Source: Mycolicibacterium celeriflavum
Lineage (GTDB): Bacteria > Actinomycetota > Actinomycetes > Mycobacteriales > Mycobacteriaceae
NCBI RefSeq assembly: GCF_010731795.1
Contig: NZ_AP022591.1
Coordinates: forward strand, 1,550,001-1,614,000
DNA length: 64,000 bases
Direction: 5' to 3'
Shown: piece after piece, positions 32,773 to 41,050 of the stretch
How the letters are laid out: each line of letters opens with the position of its first letter
Position numbering within the stretch: the stretch's first letter is position 1
Made by a program: the position numbers and the translations under genes
Notes under the pieces: generated by a model
What the model saw: only the letters and a program-made list of their open reading frames with translations
Told to the model about the DNA's origin: nothing
The model's database searches: none

Positions 32773-35258
32773 CCGGACACCTCATCGACCACCTGCGGGC
32801 GTACGGCGAAACCGTGGCCGTCTACACCGATTCGCAGACGTTGACCTATGCCGAACTGGCCGACCGGGTGCAGGCAGCGGCAGCGACTTTCGGCGACCGC
32901 CGACGGTTGATACTGCTCGAGGCCCGCAACGACGTTTTCACACTCGTGCAGTATCTCGGCGCGCTGGCTCATCGCCATGTCGTGCTGCCCGTCCCCGCCG
33001 GCCGCAAGCACGACACCTTGCTGCAGACCTACGCTTTCGACTCGATCGTCGGCGACGGTGTCGTTCACCACCGCCGCGCAGAGGGCACCCACCGATTGCA
33101 CGACGACCTGGCCATGCTGATGTCGACGTCGGGCAGCACCGGCTCACCGAAGTTGGTGCGGCTTTCGCGCACCAACCTGATCGCCAATGCGCTCGCCATC
33201 TCCGACTACCTCGGGATCGGCGAGACAGACGTTGCCGCAACGACATTGCCGATGTCGTATTGCTACGGATTGTCGGTCATCAACAGCCATTTGATCCGTG
33301 GCGCCGGCCTCATGCTCACCGACCACTCGGTCACCGACGCGCGGTTCTGGCGGTTGTTCCGTCGACACCGCGGCACCTCCTTCGCCGGTGTGCCCTACAC
33401 GTTCGAACTGCTCGAACGGATCTCGTTCGAGGCACTGGAGCTGCCCGATCTGCGCTACATCACCCAGGCCGGCGGGCGGATGCCGCCCGAGCGTGTCCGT
33501 CGATTCGCCGAACTTGCCCGCGACGGCGGCTGGCAGCTGTTCGTCATGTACGGGGCGACTGAAGCCACCGCGCGAATGGCCTACCTCCCACCAGAACTCG
33601 CGTTGTCACATCCCGAAACGATCGGTAACCCGATACCCGGCGGATCGTTCACCGTCGAGCCCCTCGAGAACGGATCCGACGAAGAGGTCGGGGAACTGGT
33701 GTACCGCGGGCCCAACGTCATGATGGGCTACGCCCACGGACCGGCCGACCTCGCGCTCGGCAAGACGGTGGAGTCACTGCGCACCGGCGACCTGGCCCGC
33801 CAGACCTCCGATGGGCTCTATCAGATCGTCGGGCGCACCAGTCGCTTCGTCAAGATGTACGGCCTGCGCATCGATCTGCAGCGCGTCGAATCCACGCTGA
33901 GCGCCAAGGGAATCACCGCATTCTGCACCAACGACGACGACCGCCTGCTCGTCGCGGCGACGGGCGCGGTCGCCGGCCACGACGTCCAGCGCATCGCAGC
34001 CGAGGCTGCCGGTGTCCCGGCCTCGGCGGTGCGCGCCGTCACCGTCGACGAACTGCCGCTACTCCCGTCGGGCAAACCGGACCATTCCGCGGTGCGCGAC
34101 CGTGCGCACCAGCTTGACGAACGACCTCCGGCGAACCTGCGTGAACTGTTCGCCGACGTCCTGCAATTGGCTCGGGCCGACATCGACCCGGCCGCGAGCT
34201 TCGTCGACCTGGGTGGCAATTCGCTGACGTACGTCGCGATGTCGGTGCGGTTGGAGCGCGCGCTGGGGCAGCTGCCCGCCGAGTGGCACCTGCGGCCGCT
34301 ACGCGAACTCGAGTCGATTTCGAAGCCGGCGAGGCGACGGCGGCGGTTTCGGACCGCGACGCTGGAAACCAGCGTCGCGTTGCGCGCCGCCGCGATCGTG
34401 CTGATCGTCGGCTCGCACGCCGGACTGTTCGAGCTGTGGGGCGGCGCTCACCTACTGCTCGGCATCGCGGGATACAACTTCGGCCGATTCTGCCTGACAC
34501 CCTTGCCTCGCACGGAACGGGTTCGCCATCTGCGCAACACCATCGGCTGGATCGCGGTGCCCTCGGTGCTGTGGGTCGTTATCGCGCTGGTGATGACCGA
34601 CGATTACACCTGGACCAACCTGCTGTTGGCCAACAAGATCCTGGGTCCGCCCGATAGCATGACGGCGGGCCGGCTGTGGTTCGTCGAGGTGCTGGTGTGG
34701 ACACTGGTCGCGCTCGCGCTGCTGTTCTGGATTCCGGCGATGGATCGCGTTGAGCGACACCGGCCTTTCGCCGTCGCGGCGGTGTTCCTGGCCGTCGGCT
34801 TGGCGTTGCGTTACGACGTCCTCGGGCTCGACATGGGCCGCGAGGCATGGTTCACCATGCTCGCGTTCTGGTTCTTCGCGATCGGATGGGCGGCTTCGAA
34901 AGCCACCACGGCAGTCCAGCGTGCGCTGCTGACGGTGGTGTTGGCGGTCGCGCTGCAGGGCTATTTCGACAGCATGACGCGCGCACTGCTGGTGTTCGGC
35001 GGTCTCGCACTGGTGATTTGGCTGCCGACGATCCGCTGTCCAGCCGCGCTGACCGTCGTGGCCGGCGTCCTCGCCGAAGCGTCGCTCTACACCTACCTGG
35101 TGCACTATCAGGTGTACGCGCTGTTCGAGGGCCACCCCGCGATCGGAATGGCCGCATCACTGGGCGCGGGGATCCTGCTCACACACCTGCTGACGATGCT
35201 GCGGCGCCGGGTACGCAGCGGTTCGCCCGACTCGGTCATGGTTCCCGCTCGGCGATAA
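32769..35258 (+). CDS. Three-domain protein: AMP-forming adenylation, acyl-carrier and membrane acyltransferase
   Basis: The 829-residue protein has an adenylation domain (1-440: STSGSTGSPKLVRLSRTN, FVMYGATEATARMAY, SLRTGDLARQTSDG, LPLLPSGKPDHSAVRD), a carrier domain (455-520) with the phosphopantetheine Ser in FVDLGGNSLTY, and then eight to ten membrane spans beginning ALRAAAIVLIVGSHAGLFEL, like acyltransferase-3/OpgC proteins. It would activate an acyl or amino acid, load it on the carrier and transfer it to a substrate at the membrane. Its GTG start overlaps the ATPase gene (GTGA), so it is part of the iron-transport operon. Product unknown. Confidence 0.85.
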   Translation: MTGHLIDHLRAYGETVAVYTDSQTLTYAELADRVQAAAATFGDRRRLILLEARNDVFTLVQYLGALAHRHVVLPVPAGRKHDTLLQTYAFDSIVGDGVVHHRRAEGTHRLHDDLAMLMSTSGSTGSPKLVRLSRTNLIANALAISDYLGIGETDVAATTLPMSYCYGLSVINSHLIRGAGLMLTDHSVTDARFWRLFRRHRGTSFAGVPYTFELLERISFEALELPDLRYITQAGGRMPPERVRRFAELARDGGWQLFVMYGATEATARMAYLPPELALSHPETIGNPIPGGSFTVEPLENGSDEEVGELVYRGPNVMMGYAHGPADLALGKTVESLRTGDLARQTSDGLYQIVGRTSRFVKMYGLRIDLQRVESTLSAKGITAFCTNDDDRLLVAATGAVAGHDVQRIAAEAAGVPASAVRAVTVDELPLLPSGKPDHSAVRDRAHQLDERPPANLRELFADVLQLARADIDPAASFVDLGGNSLTYVAMSVRLERALGQLPAEWHLRPLRELESISKPARRRRRFRTATLETSVALRAAAIVLIVGSHAGLFELWGGAHLLLGIAGYNFGRFCLTPLPRTERVRHLRNTIGWIAVPSVLWVVIALVMTDDYTWTNLLLANKILGPPDSMTAGRLWFVEVLVWTLVALALLFWIPAMDRVERHRPFAVAAVFLAVGLALRYDVLGLDMGREAWFTMLAFWFFAIGWAASKATTAVQRALLTVVLAVALQGYFDSMTRALLVFGGLALVIWLPTIRCPAALTVVAGVLAEASLYTYLVHYQVYALFEGHPAIGMAASLGAGILLTHLLTMLRRRVRSGSPDSVMVPARR

Positions 35259-36042
35259 GTCCTTCCTGCGCCAGGGTGGCGGCGACGACACCGTCTGCGC
35301 GGATCAGGCTGGCGGTCACCACACCCCGTCCCCGGGCCGCGGCGGGCGAGGTCGATTCGAGCAGGTTCCATTGATCGGCGAACACCGGCTGGTGAAACCA
35401 GATCGCCGAATCCGTTGTGCCGCTGCGGTGTGTCCGCGCCTGCATCGAGTGGCCATGGACCTGCAGGGCGGGATCGATCATGTAGACGTCGCAGACGTAC
35501 ACCGCGATCAGGGTGTGCATCAGCGGGTCGTCGGGAAGCGGCACGGTCGCGCGCCACCACAGCCGGCGGACGAACTCGCCGGTCGACCTGTCGTCGGCGA
35601 TTCTGATGTCGAGTTCCTCGAGCGGCATCGACGGCGCCGGACCGGCGGGCCCGGTCTTCGGCAGCGAGTCCGGATCGTGCGGCGCCGCAGCCCCGTGCCC
35701 ATGTTCCGGGCCTCGGGCAGGCAATGCGAACGACACCGTGGCCGTCGTCAACAGCCTTCCCTGCTGGCGGGATTCGATTCGCCTGGCCGATGACGTGCGG
35801 CCGTCGAAAACTCTTGTGACGCGGTACTCCACGGCGGCGCCGGCCTCACCCCCACGCAGGAACTGCAAGTGCATGTTGGTGGGCAACCGATCGGTGTCGA
35901 CGGTGCGGCATGCCGCAGCGAGGCTCTGCGCGACGAACTGCCCGCCGTAGGCCCGCTTCTCCGGCGGACCGCTCGCCGGGCCGATCCAGGACTCGGCATC
36001 GGAACCCGCCCGCAGATTGAGCAGGGTGAGCAGGGCGCTCAC
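35236..36042 (-). CDS. Acyl-CoA thioesterase II-like protein (double hot-dog)
   Basis: The 268-residue protein has KRAYGGQFVAQSLAAACRTV at the first hot-dog helix, HLQFLRGGEAGAAVEYRVTR, RRIESRQQGRLLTTATVSFA, and a second hot-dog with MHTLIAVYVCDVYMIDPALQ, TDSAIWFHQPVFADQWNLLE and GRGVVTASLIRADG. The catalytic acidic residue of TesB proteins would be in the second domain. It hydrolyses acyl-CoA. Its GTG start overlaps the CoA-transferase stop (GTGA), and its end overlaps the convergent acyltransferase gene by 23 bases. Confidence 0.9.
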   Translation of the reverse strand: MSALLTLLNLRAGSDAESWIGPASGPPEKRAYGGQFVAQSLAAACRTVDTDRLPTNMHLQFLRGGEAGAAVEYRVTRVFDGRTSSARRIESRQQGRLLTTATVSFALPARGPEHGHGAAAPHDPDSLPKTGPAGPAPSMPLEELDIRIADDRSTGEFVRRLWWRATVPLPDDPLMHTLIAVYVCDVYMIDPALQVHGHSMQARTHRSGTTDSAIWFHQPVFADQWNLLESTSPAAARGRGVVTASLIRADGVVAATLAQEGLIAEREP

Positions 36043-37259
36043 TCGGCATTTCCTGCCGCCACGGTGCCCGCCCGCACCAAGCGGTCGACCTCGTCGGCGG
36101 ACATACCCAGCCAGTCGCGCAGCACGTCGACGGTGTCATCGCCCAGCGCGGGTGACGCAGCGGCGGGCGGATAACTCCCGCCGATCGACATCGGCAGGCC
36201 CGGCGCAAGATAGGTGCCGATCCGCGGTTGATCCAGCGATGTGAACAACGGGTTCGCGGTGACCTTCTCGTCGGTTGCCGCTTCGGCGAAAGTGCGGTAG
36301 CGCTCCCACAACACCGAGGTGGCCGACAGCGCGGCGGTGATCTCCTGGGCGGTGTGCATGCCGAACCACTCGCCGAACAACCCCGTCAACGCCTCGCGGT
36401 GCTCGAATCGCTGCCCTTCGTCGGTGAAGTCGGCCCCGAGCGTCTGCTCCAGCGCGGTAACGGCTTTCGTCGTACCGGTGAGCTCTGCGAGGGCGCGGAA
36501 GTGCCTGCCGGTGAGCGCGACGATCATGAACGAGACGCCGTCGCTGCTGAGGAAGTCCTGACCGTACTGGCCGTACACCGAGTTGCCGATGCGCTCACGC
36601 GCCGTGCCGTTGACCATCACCTCGGTGAGGAAGCCGAGGTTGCCCGCCGTGGCCAGAGCCACGTTCTCCAGCGGAATACTGATTCGCTGCCCTTGGCTCG
36701 TCGCATCCCGTTGCCGCAGTGCGGTCACCACGGCCAGCGCCGTGTAGATTCCGCATGCGACATCCCAGGCGGGCAGCACGTGGTTGACGGGCGTACCGAG
36801 TTCGGCCGGACCGGTCACCATCGGAAAACCGATGCCCGCGTTGACCGTATAGTCCACCCCGGTGCCACCGTCGGCGCGCCCGGAGACCTCGACGTGTATC
36901 AGATCGGGCCGCAGCCCGCTCAGGGTGTCATACGAATGCCACTGTCGCCCAGCGACATTGGTGATCAGCACACCGCCGCCGGCGATGAGCCGCTGGATCA
37001 CGGCCTGGCCCTCTTCGGAGCGCACGTCGGCGGCGACCGATCGCTTGCCCTTGTTCAAGCCCGCCCAGTAGATGCTCTCGCCGCCGTCGGTGACCGGCCA
37101 GCGGTGATAGTCGGCGGCACCGCCGATCGGGTCGACGCGCGTCACCTCCGCCCCGAGTTGGGCCAGAGTCATCCCAGCGAGCGGAACCGCGACGAAGCTG
37201 GAGATCTCGACGATGCGCACGCCGGCCAGTGGCAGCGTCGCGTCGGGTGTGTCGGTCAT
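36039..37259 (-). CDS. CaiB/BaiF family (class III) CoA-transferase
   Basis: The 406-residue protein begins LAGVRIVEISSFVAVPLAGM, has LGAEVTRVDPIGGAAD, AGLNKGKRSVAADVR and VLPAWDVACGIYTALAVVTA, where Asp166 is the expected catalytic residue forming the CoA-anhydride. Class III enzymes move CoA between organic acids. Coupling to a thioesterase suggests the pair acts on the same acyl group in a catabolic route, substrate unknown. Confidence 0.9.
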   Translation of the reverse strand: MTDTPDATLPLAGVRIVEISSFVAVPLAGMTLAQLGAEVTRVDPIGGAADYHRWPVTDGGESIYWAGLNKGKRSVAADVRSEEGQAVIQRLIAGGGVLITNVAGRQWHSYDTLSGLRPDLIHVEVSGRADGGTGVDYTVNAGIGFPMVTGPAELGTPVNHVLPAWDVACGIYTALAVVTALRQRDATSQGQRISIPLENVALATAGNLGFLTEVMVNGTARERIGNSVYGQYGQDFLSSDGVSFMIVALTGRHFRALAELTGTTKAVTALEQTLGADFTDEGQRFEHREALTGLFGEWFGMHTAQEITAALSATSVLWERYRTFAEAATDEKVTANPLFTSLDQPRIGTYLAPGLPMSIGGSYPPAAASPALGDDTVDVLRDWLGMSADEVDRLVRAGTVAAGNAE

Positions 37260-37295
37260 CGGGCACAGTGTAAGCAGTGGCTGAATCGGCGGCGA

Positions 37296-38069
37296 TCACA
37301 CCAGTTCGATGGCTTCGGCGATGGACGGCAGGACCCGGCTGGGCCGGAAGGGGTACCGTTCCACCTCCTCCACTGACGTCGACCCGGTCAGCACCAGGAT
37401 GGTCTCCAAGCCGGCCTCGATACCCGCGACGACGTCGGTGTCCATCCGGTCGCCCACCATCACCGTGCTCTCCGAGTGTGCCTCGATCCGGTTGAGCGCG
37501 CTGCGGAACATCATCGGATTCGGCTTGCCGACGAAGTACGGCTCACGCCCCGTCGCCCTGGTGATCATCGCGGCGACCGAACCGGTGGCCGGTAGCGGCC
37601 CCTCGGCCGACGGTCCGGTCACATCGGGATTCGTCGCGATGAACCGGGCGCCGGCGAGGATCAGCCGGACAGCCTTGGTGATCGCCTCGAACGAGTAGGT
37701 GCGGGTTTCGCCGAGCACCACGAAGTCGGGATCGATGTCGGTCATCGTGTATCCCGCCCCGTGCAGAGCCGTGGTCAGCCCGGCCTCACCGATGACGTAA
37801 GCCGACCCGCCGGGTAGTTGATCGTTGAGAAATGCCGACGTCGCCAGGGCCGATGTCCAGATCGACTCCTCGGGCACGGTCAGGCCGCTGCGCCGCAGCC
37901 GGGCCGACAGGTCGCGCGGCGTGAAGATCGAGTTGTTGGTGAGTACCAGAAAAGGCCGGGCACGGTCGCTCAATCGCTGCAGGAACTCGGCCGCGCCGGG
38001 CAGCGCATGCTCCTCACGGACGAGCACACCATCCATGTCGGTTAGCCAGCACTTCGGGGTGTCGCGCAC
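37296..38069 (-). CDS. HAD-superfamily (NagD/subclass IIA) phosphatase
   Basis: The 257-residue protein has the nucleophile motif LTDMDGVLV, motif II VLTNNSIFTPRD, the Lys region YFVGKPNPMMF and motif IV VMVGDRMDTDVVAGIEAG. Subclass IIA enzymes dephosphorylate nucleotides, p-nitrophenyl phosphate or similar small molecules in the cytosol. It stands between the CoA-transferase and the haemophore-like gene on the same strand. Confidence 0.92.
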   Translation of the reverse strand: MRDTPKCWLTDMDGVLVREEHALPGAAEFLQRLSDRARPFLVLTNNSIFTPRDLSARLRRSGLTVPEESIWTSALATSAFLNDQLPGGSAYVIGEAGLTTALHGAGYTMTDIDPDFVVLGETRTYSFEAITKAVRLILAGARFIATNPDVTGPSAEGPLPATGSVAAMITRATGREPYFVGKPNPMMFRSALNRIEAHSESTVMVGDRMDTDVVAGIEAGLETILVLTGSTSVEEVERYPFRPSRVLPSIAEAIELV

Positions 38070-38100
38070 TCCCCAAGTGTGTCAGTTCCGCACTCGATCG

Positions 38101-38445
38101 TTAGCGCATCGGCAAGTCGGGCATCGCCACGTTGCAGCGATCGCGGAAGTCGGCGGCCGGCTGTCGAACCGCCCTCAGCTCGTCGCGGACCCGCGGGTTC
38201 GCGTCCATGTACGCCTGGATCTCCGCCGTCATCTGCTCCCGCGGCTTGCCTTTGAGACCGGTGAAGAATGCGTTGACGTCCGGATGCGTGAACAAGTACG
38301 ACGACGTCCCCGCCGACACGCCGGCCATGACGCCGGCGAGATCGGCGGCCGTGCAGTTCGGCGGATCGGCGGCGGCGGTGGCCGCGGTGCCGAAGAGCAT
38401 CGCGCCGGAGACCAGGCTTGCGCCGATTGCCTTACGGGTCAACAT
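38101..38445 (-). CDS. Haemophore-like secreted haem-binding protein
   Basis: The 114-residue protein has a signal peptide (GASLVSGAMLFGTAATAAA) and the mature sequence DPPNCTAADLAGVMAGVSAG, then THPDVNAFFTGLKGKPREQM and AEIQAYMDANPRVRDELRAV with a second Cys near the end. This is the helical mycobacterial haemophore family (Rv0203-like). It may carry haem or a similar ligand outside the cell. Confidence 0.88.
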   Translation of the reverse strand: MLTRKAIGASLVSGAMLFGTAATAAADPPNCTAADLAGVMAGVSAGTSSYLFTHPDVNAFFTGLKGKPREQMTAEIQAYMDANPRVRDELRAVRQPAADFRDRCNVAMPDLPMR

Positions 38446-38486
38446 ATGGACTCCTCACTCGGATGGTCGACGAGAATGGTTGGTGC

Positions 38487-38777
38487 TCAACGCGGTCCGC
38501 GGCCACCGCCGTCGGGACGATCGGGACGGTCGGGACGGTCGATGACGATGTCGATGCCCCAGTCATCGTTGCAATACCAGGGGTCAGCGCAGTATCCCGG
38601 GTAGACCGGCCCGGCATGAGGCGCATCTGGACCGCCACCACGCACGGATCCCTGTGCGCACACGGTGGCGGCACCTGCGTTCGTGCAGTCCGCTGACGCG
38701 ACTGGAGCAAATGCGACACCGATCGGCATCAAGGCCGCAATTGGCGACAACACCAGCACGGTGTAACGCGCTCTCAT
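38487..38777 (-). CDS. Small secreted Gly/Pro/Asp-rich protein
   Basis: The 96-residue protein has a signal peptide ending VASA and a mature part with four Cys (DCTNAGAATVC, YPGYCADPWYC) and a C-terminal DRPDRPDRPDGGGRG tail with three RPD repeats. Similar short secreted proteins are common in mycobacteria without known role. It is 42 bases upstream of the haemophore-like gene on the same strand and may be co-transcribed. Confidence 0.75.
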   Translation of the reverse strand: MRARYTVLVLSPIAALMPIGVAFAPVASADCTNAGAATVCAQGSVRGGGPDAPHAGPVYPGYCADPWYCNDDWGIDIVIDRPDRPDRPDGGGRGPR

Positions 38778-39146
38778 GGCCCCTCCCCTCTCGTGATCGG
38801 ATGGCGTGCCCCTGCGTTTCCCGGCGGCGCTCCGGATTACCGGAATATCCGCAGCGTAATTCGCCGCGGATTCGTCCGTGGGAAAATTCGTAGGTCCGCG
38901 TCCAAATTCGGCAGTCTCCTCTTATCCGCGATTTTTCGCGATCTGGATTGCTCTGCTAACCAGCGCAGCACCAGATCGGGTCGAGCAACCCCGCGTTTCT
39001 GCAGGTTGTGCTACGACCACATCGCTGTATTCTCGGCGAATAGTTCGGCGGAAGTCTTTCAAATTTGTGCGATTCGGAGAAAACTGAGACCTCAGCAATC
39101 CTGAGCGGCGCTTAATCTCTTCTTGGGCTTGAAAGAGGGAGACTTG
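38778..39146. promoter_or_regulatory. Divergent promoter region before the Dyp-peroxidase operon
   Basis: The 369 bases are clearly richer in A and T than the surroundings. They hold CGCGA-TTTT-TCGCG near 38927-38940, CTGAG-AC-CTCAG at 39084-39095 and another CTGAG at 39101, close to the operon start. No gene is visible. The clustered inverted repeats are candidates for operator sites of a redox or stress regulator. Confidence 0.5.
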
Positions 39147-39707
39147 ATGGCAACGAACAACGGAGAATGGACGCGACCGGCGGCCATGGCCATCCCCAAA
39201 GAGGGTTACTTCGAGCTCGAACGGGGCCGCTATGGCCCGGTGTTCCCCAGGACGCCGGCCTGCTACGGATTCTCGATCATCGCGAAGGTCAAAGAAGGCT
39301 GCGAAGCGGCCGTACGCGCGCACGGAAAGCAGATCGAGGAGGCCGTCGCGGGTACCCCCGACGTCCTTGCACCACTGCGGCTGCACTACCTGCGGTGGTT
39401 GTTGTTCGACGTCGGGGCGGGCCTGCATTTTCAGTATCAGGGCATTTTCGACACCGACTTCGACAAGTACACCGAGGACGCGGTGCAACTGTTCAGTCAG
39501 ACGGGGATTACGACGGTGTTCACCAACCTCGAGGGCTTCCCCGAGGACTGGAAGGAAAACCCTGATGCCTTCGTGAAATTTGTTCGGGATCATCACGTTC
39601 CGAGCTTCCTGGAGTACGGTGAGTATCCCTTCGTCACGTCTGACGAGATCAAGAAGGCACTGCGTTTGAAGGCGGCGTTTTCGACCATGCTCGACCAGAT
39701 GCAGTAG
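39147..39707 (+). CDS. Hypothetical protein, first gene of the Dyp-peroxidase operon
   Basis: The 186-residue protein starts MATNNGEWTRPAAMAIPKEG with GAGGGAG upstream. It contains CYGFSIIAKVKEGCEAAVRA, LHYLRWLLFDVGAGLHFQYQ and FDTDFDKYTEDAVQLFSQTG. The alternation of strands and helices resembles a ferredoxin-like fold of the kind seen in Dyp-type and chlorite-dismutase proteins, but no haem residue is evident. It has no signal peptide. It may be a partner subunit for the next gene, which begins almost at once. Confidence 0.7.
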   Translation: MATNNGEWTRPAAMAIPKEGYFELERGRYGPVFPRTPACYGFSIIAKVKEGCEAAVRAHGKQIEEAVAGTPDVLAPLRLHYLRWLLFDVGAGLHFQYQGIFDTDFDKYTEDAVQLFSQTGITTVFTNLEGFPEDWKENPDAFVKFVRDHHVPSFLEYGEYPFVTSDEIKKALRLKAAFSTMLDQMQ

Positions 39708-39709
39708 CG

Positions 39710-41050
39710 TTGGGACCCGCCCAGATGCTCGAACTACACGACATTCAGCACATCCTGCTGACTCGGACGCCGGCGATCACCGGACGGTACGAATTCCTCA
39801 CGTTCGACACGCCGTCCGGCGGCAGGTCCTGGCTCGCCGCGTTGCTCGAGAAGGTGCAGTCCGCCGCGGATGTCCGCGCCACCATGGACACTTCGGACCG
39901 CTGGGCGACCCTCGCCTTCACGTGGCAGGGTCTACGCGCGCTCGGAGTGCCCGCGGAGTCGCTGGCCACGTTTCCCGAGGAGTTCCGCGAGGGCATGGCT
40001 GCACGGTCGACCATCTTGGGCGATATCGGAGCAGCCGCACCTGACCACTGGCTCGGGGGGCTCGGCGGTGACGACCTCCACGCGATCGCAATCTTGTTCT
40101 CCCGCACCGACGAGCAGTGCCGGAGATCCATCGGCGAACACGACAAGCTGCTCGCACGCACCGGCGGGGTACGCAGCCTTTCGCACCTCGACCTGAATGC
40201 GACTCCACCGTTCAACTACGCCCACGACCACTTCGGCTTCCGCGACCGGTTGTCTCAGCCGGTGATCGAAGGCTCCGGTGAAGAGCCGACGCCGGGCTCC
40301 GGAGACGCTTTGGCAGCGGGCGAATTCATCCTCGGTTACGCCGACGAGAATGGGCCTGTCCTGGATCTGCCCGAGCCCCAATCTCTGTCACGCAACGGCA
40401 GTTACATGGCCTACCGCCGACTCGAGGAACACGTCGTGTCGTTCCGCACCTATCTGAAGGAGAACTCCACTGACCCAGCCGGTGAAGAACTCCTCGCCGC
40501 GAAGTTCATGGGCCGTTGGCGAAGCGGCGCGTCTCTGGTTCTCGCGCCCGAGAAGGACGATCCCGAACTAGGCGCAGATCCAATGCGCAACAACGACTTC
40601 AACTATGGGGAGATGGACCCGTTCGGGTATGCGTGCCCTCTCGGCTCGCATGCCAGGCGGCTCAACCCGCGCGATACCGCGCACTATATGAACCGGCGGC
40701 GAATGATCCGTCGCGGCGCGACTTATGGCCCCGCGCTGCCCGACGGTGCAGGTGACGACGGGGTCGAGCGCGGCATCGCCGCGTTCATCATCTGCGCAGA
40801 CTTGGTGCGACAGTTCGAGTTCGCACAGAACGTCTGGATCAATGACAAGACATTTCATGAACTCGACAACGAGCACGACCCAATCTGCGGGACGCAGGAC
40901 GGCACACTCGACTTCACCGTGCCCAAGCGACCCATCCGGAAGGTGCACAAAGGCATTCCGGCATTCACGACCCTGCGGGGAGGCGGCTACTTCTTCATGC
41001 CCGGCATCCGCGGCCTGAACTACCTCGCCACTCTGGAAGAGACATCATGA
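39710..41050 (+). CDS. Dyp-type haem peroxidase
   Basis: The protein of about 446 residues (TTG 39710, or ATG 39725) has YAHDHFGFRDRLSQPVIEGS, where Asp in GFRDR matches the catalytic Asp of the GxxDG motif with the Gly replaced by Arg, and GSHARRLNPRD, which supplies the proximal haem His and the nearby Arg. Late motifs are DGTLDFTVPKRPI and LRGGGYFFMPGIRGLNYLA. Dyp peroxidases oxidise dyes, phenols and porphyrins with H2O2. No secretion signal is seen. It overlaps the next gene by ATGA. Confidence 0.85.
   Translation: MGPAQMLELHDIQHILLTRTPAITGRYEFLTFDTPSGGRSWLAALLEKVQSAADVRATMDTSDRWATLAFTWQGLRALGVPAESLATFPEEFREGMAARSTILGDIGAAAPDHWLGGLGGDDLHAIAILFSRTDEQCRRSIGEHDKLLARTGGVRSLSHLDLNATPPFNYAHDHFGFRDRLSQPVIEGSGEEPTPGSGDALAAGEFILGYADENGPVLDLPEPQSLSRNGSYMAYRRLEEHVVSFRTYLKENSTDPAGEELLAAKFMGRWRSGASLVLAPEKDDPELGADPMRNNDFNYGEMDPFGYACPLGSHARRLNPRDTAHYMNRRRMIRRGATYGPALPDGAGDDGVERGIAAFIICADLVRQFEFAQNVWINDKTFHELDNEHDPICGTQDGTLDFTVPKRPIRKVHKGIPAFTTLRGGGYFFMPGIRGLNYLATLEETS

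Noticed and set aside
32130..35135. Several minus-strand reading frames opposite the ATPase and the adenylation fusion gene
   Set aside because: They are shadows; the plus-strand proteins have complete motif sets.
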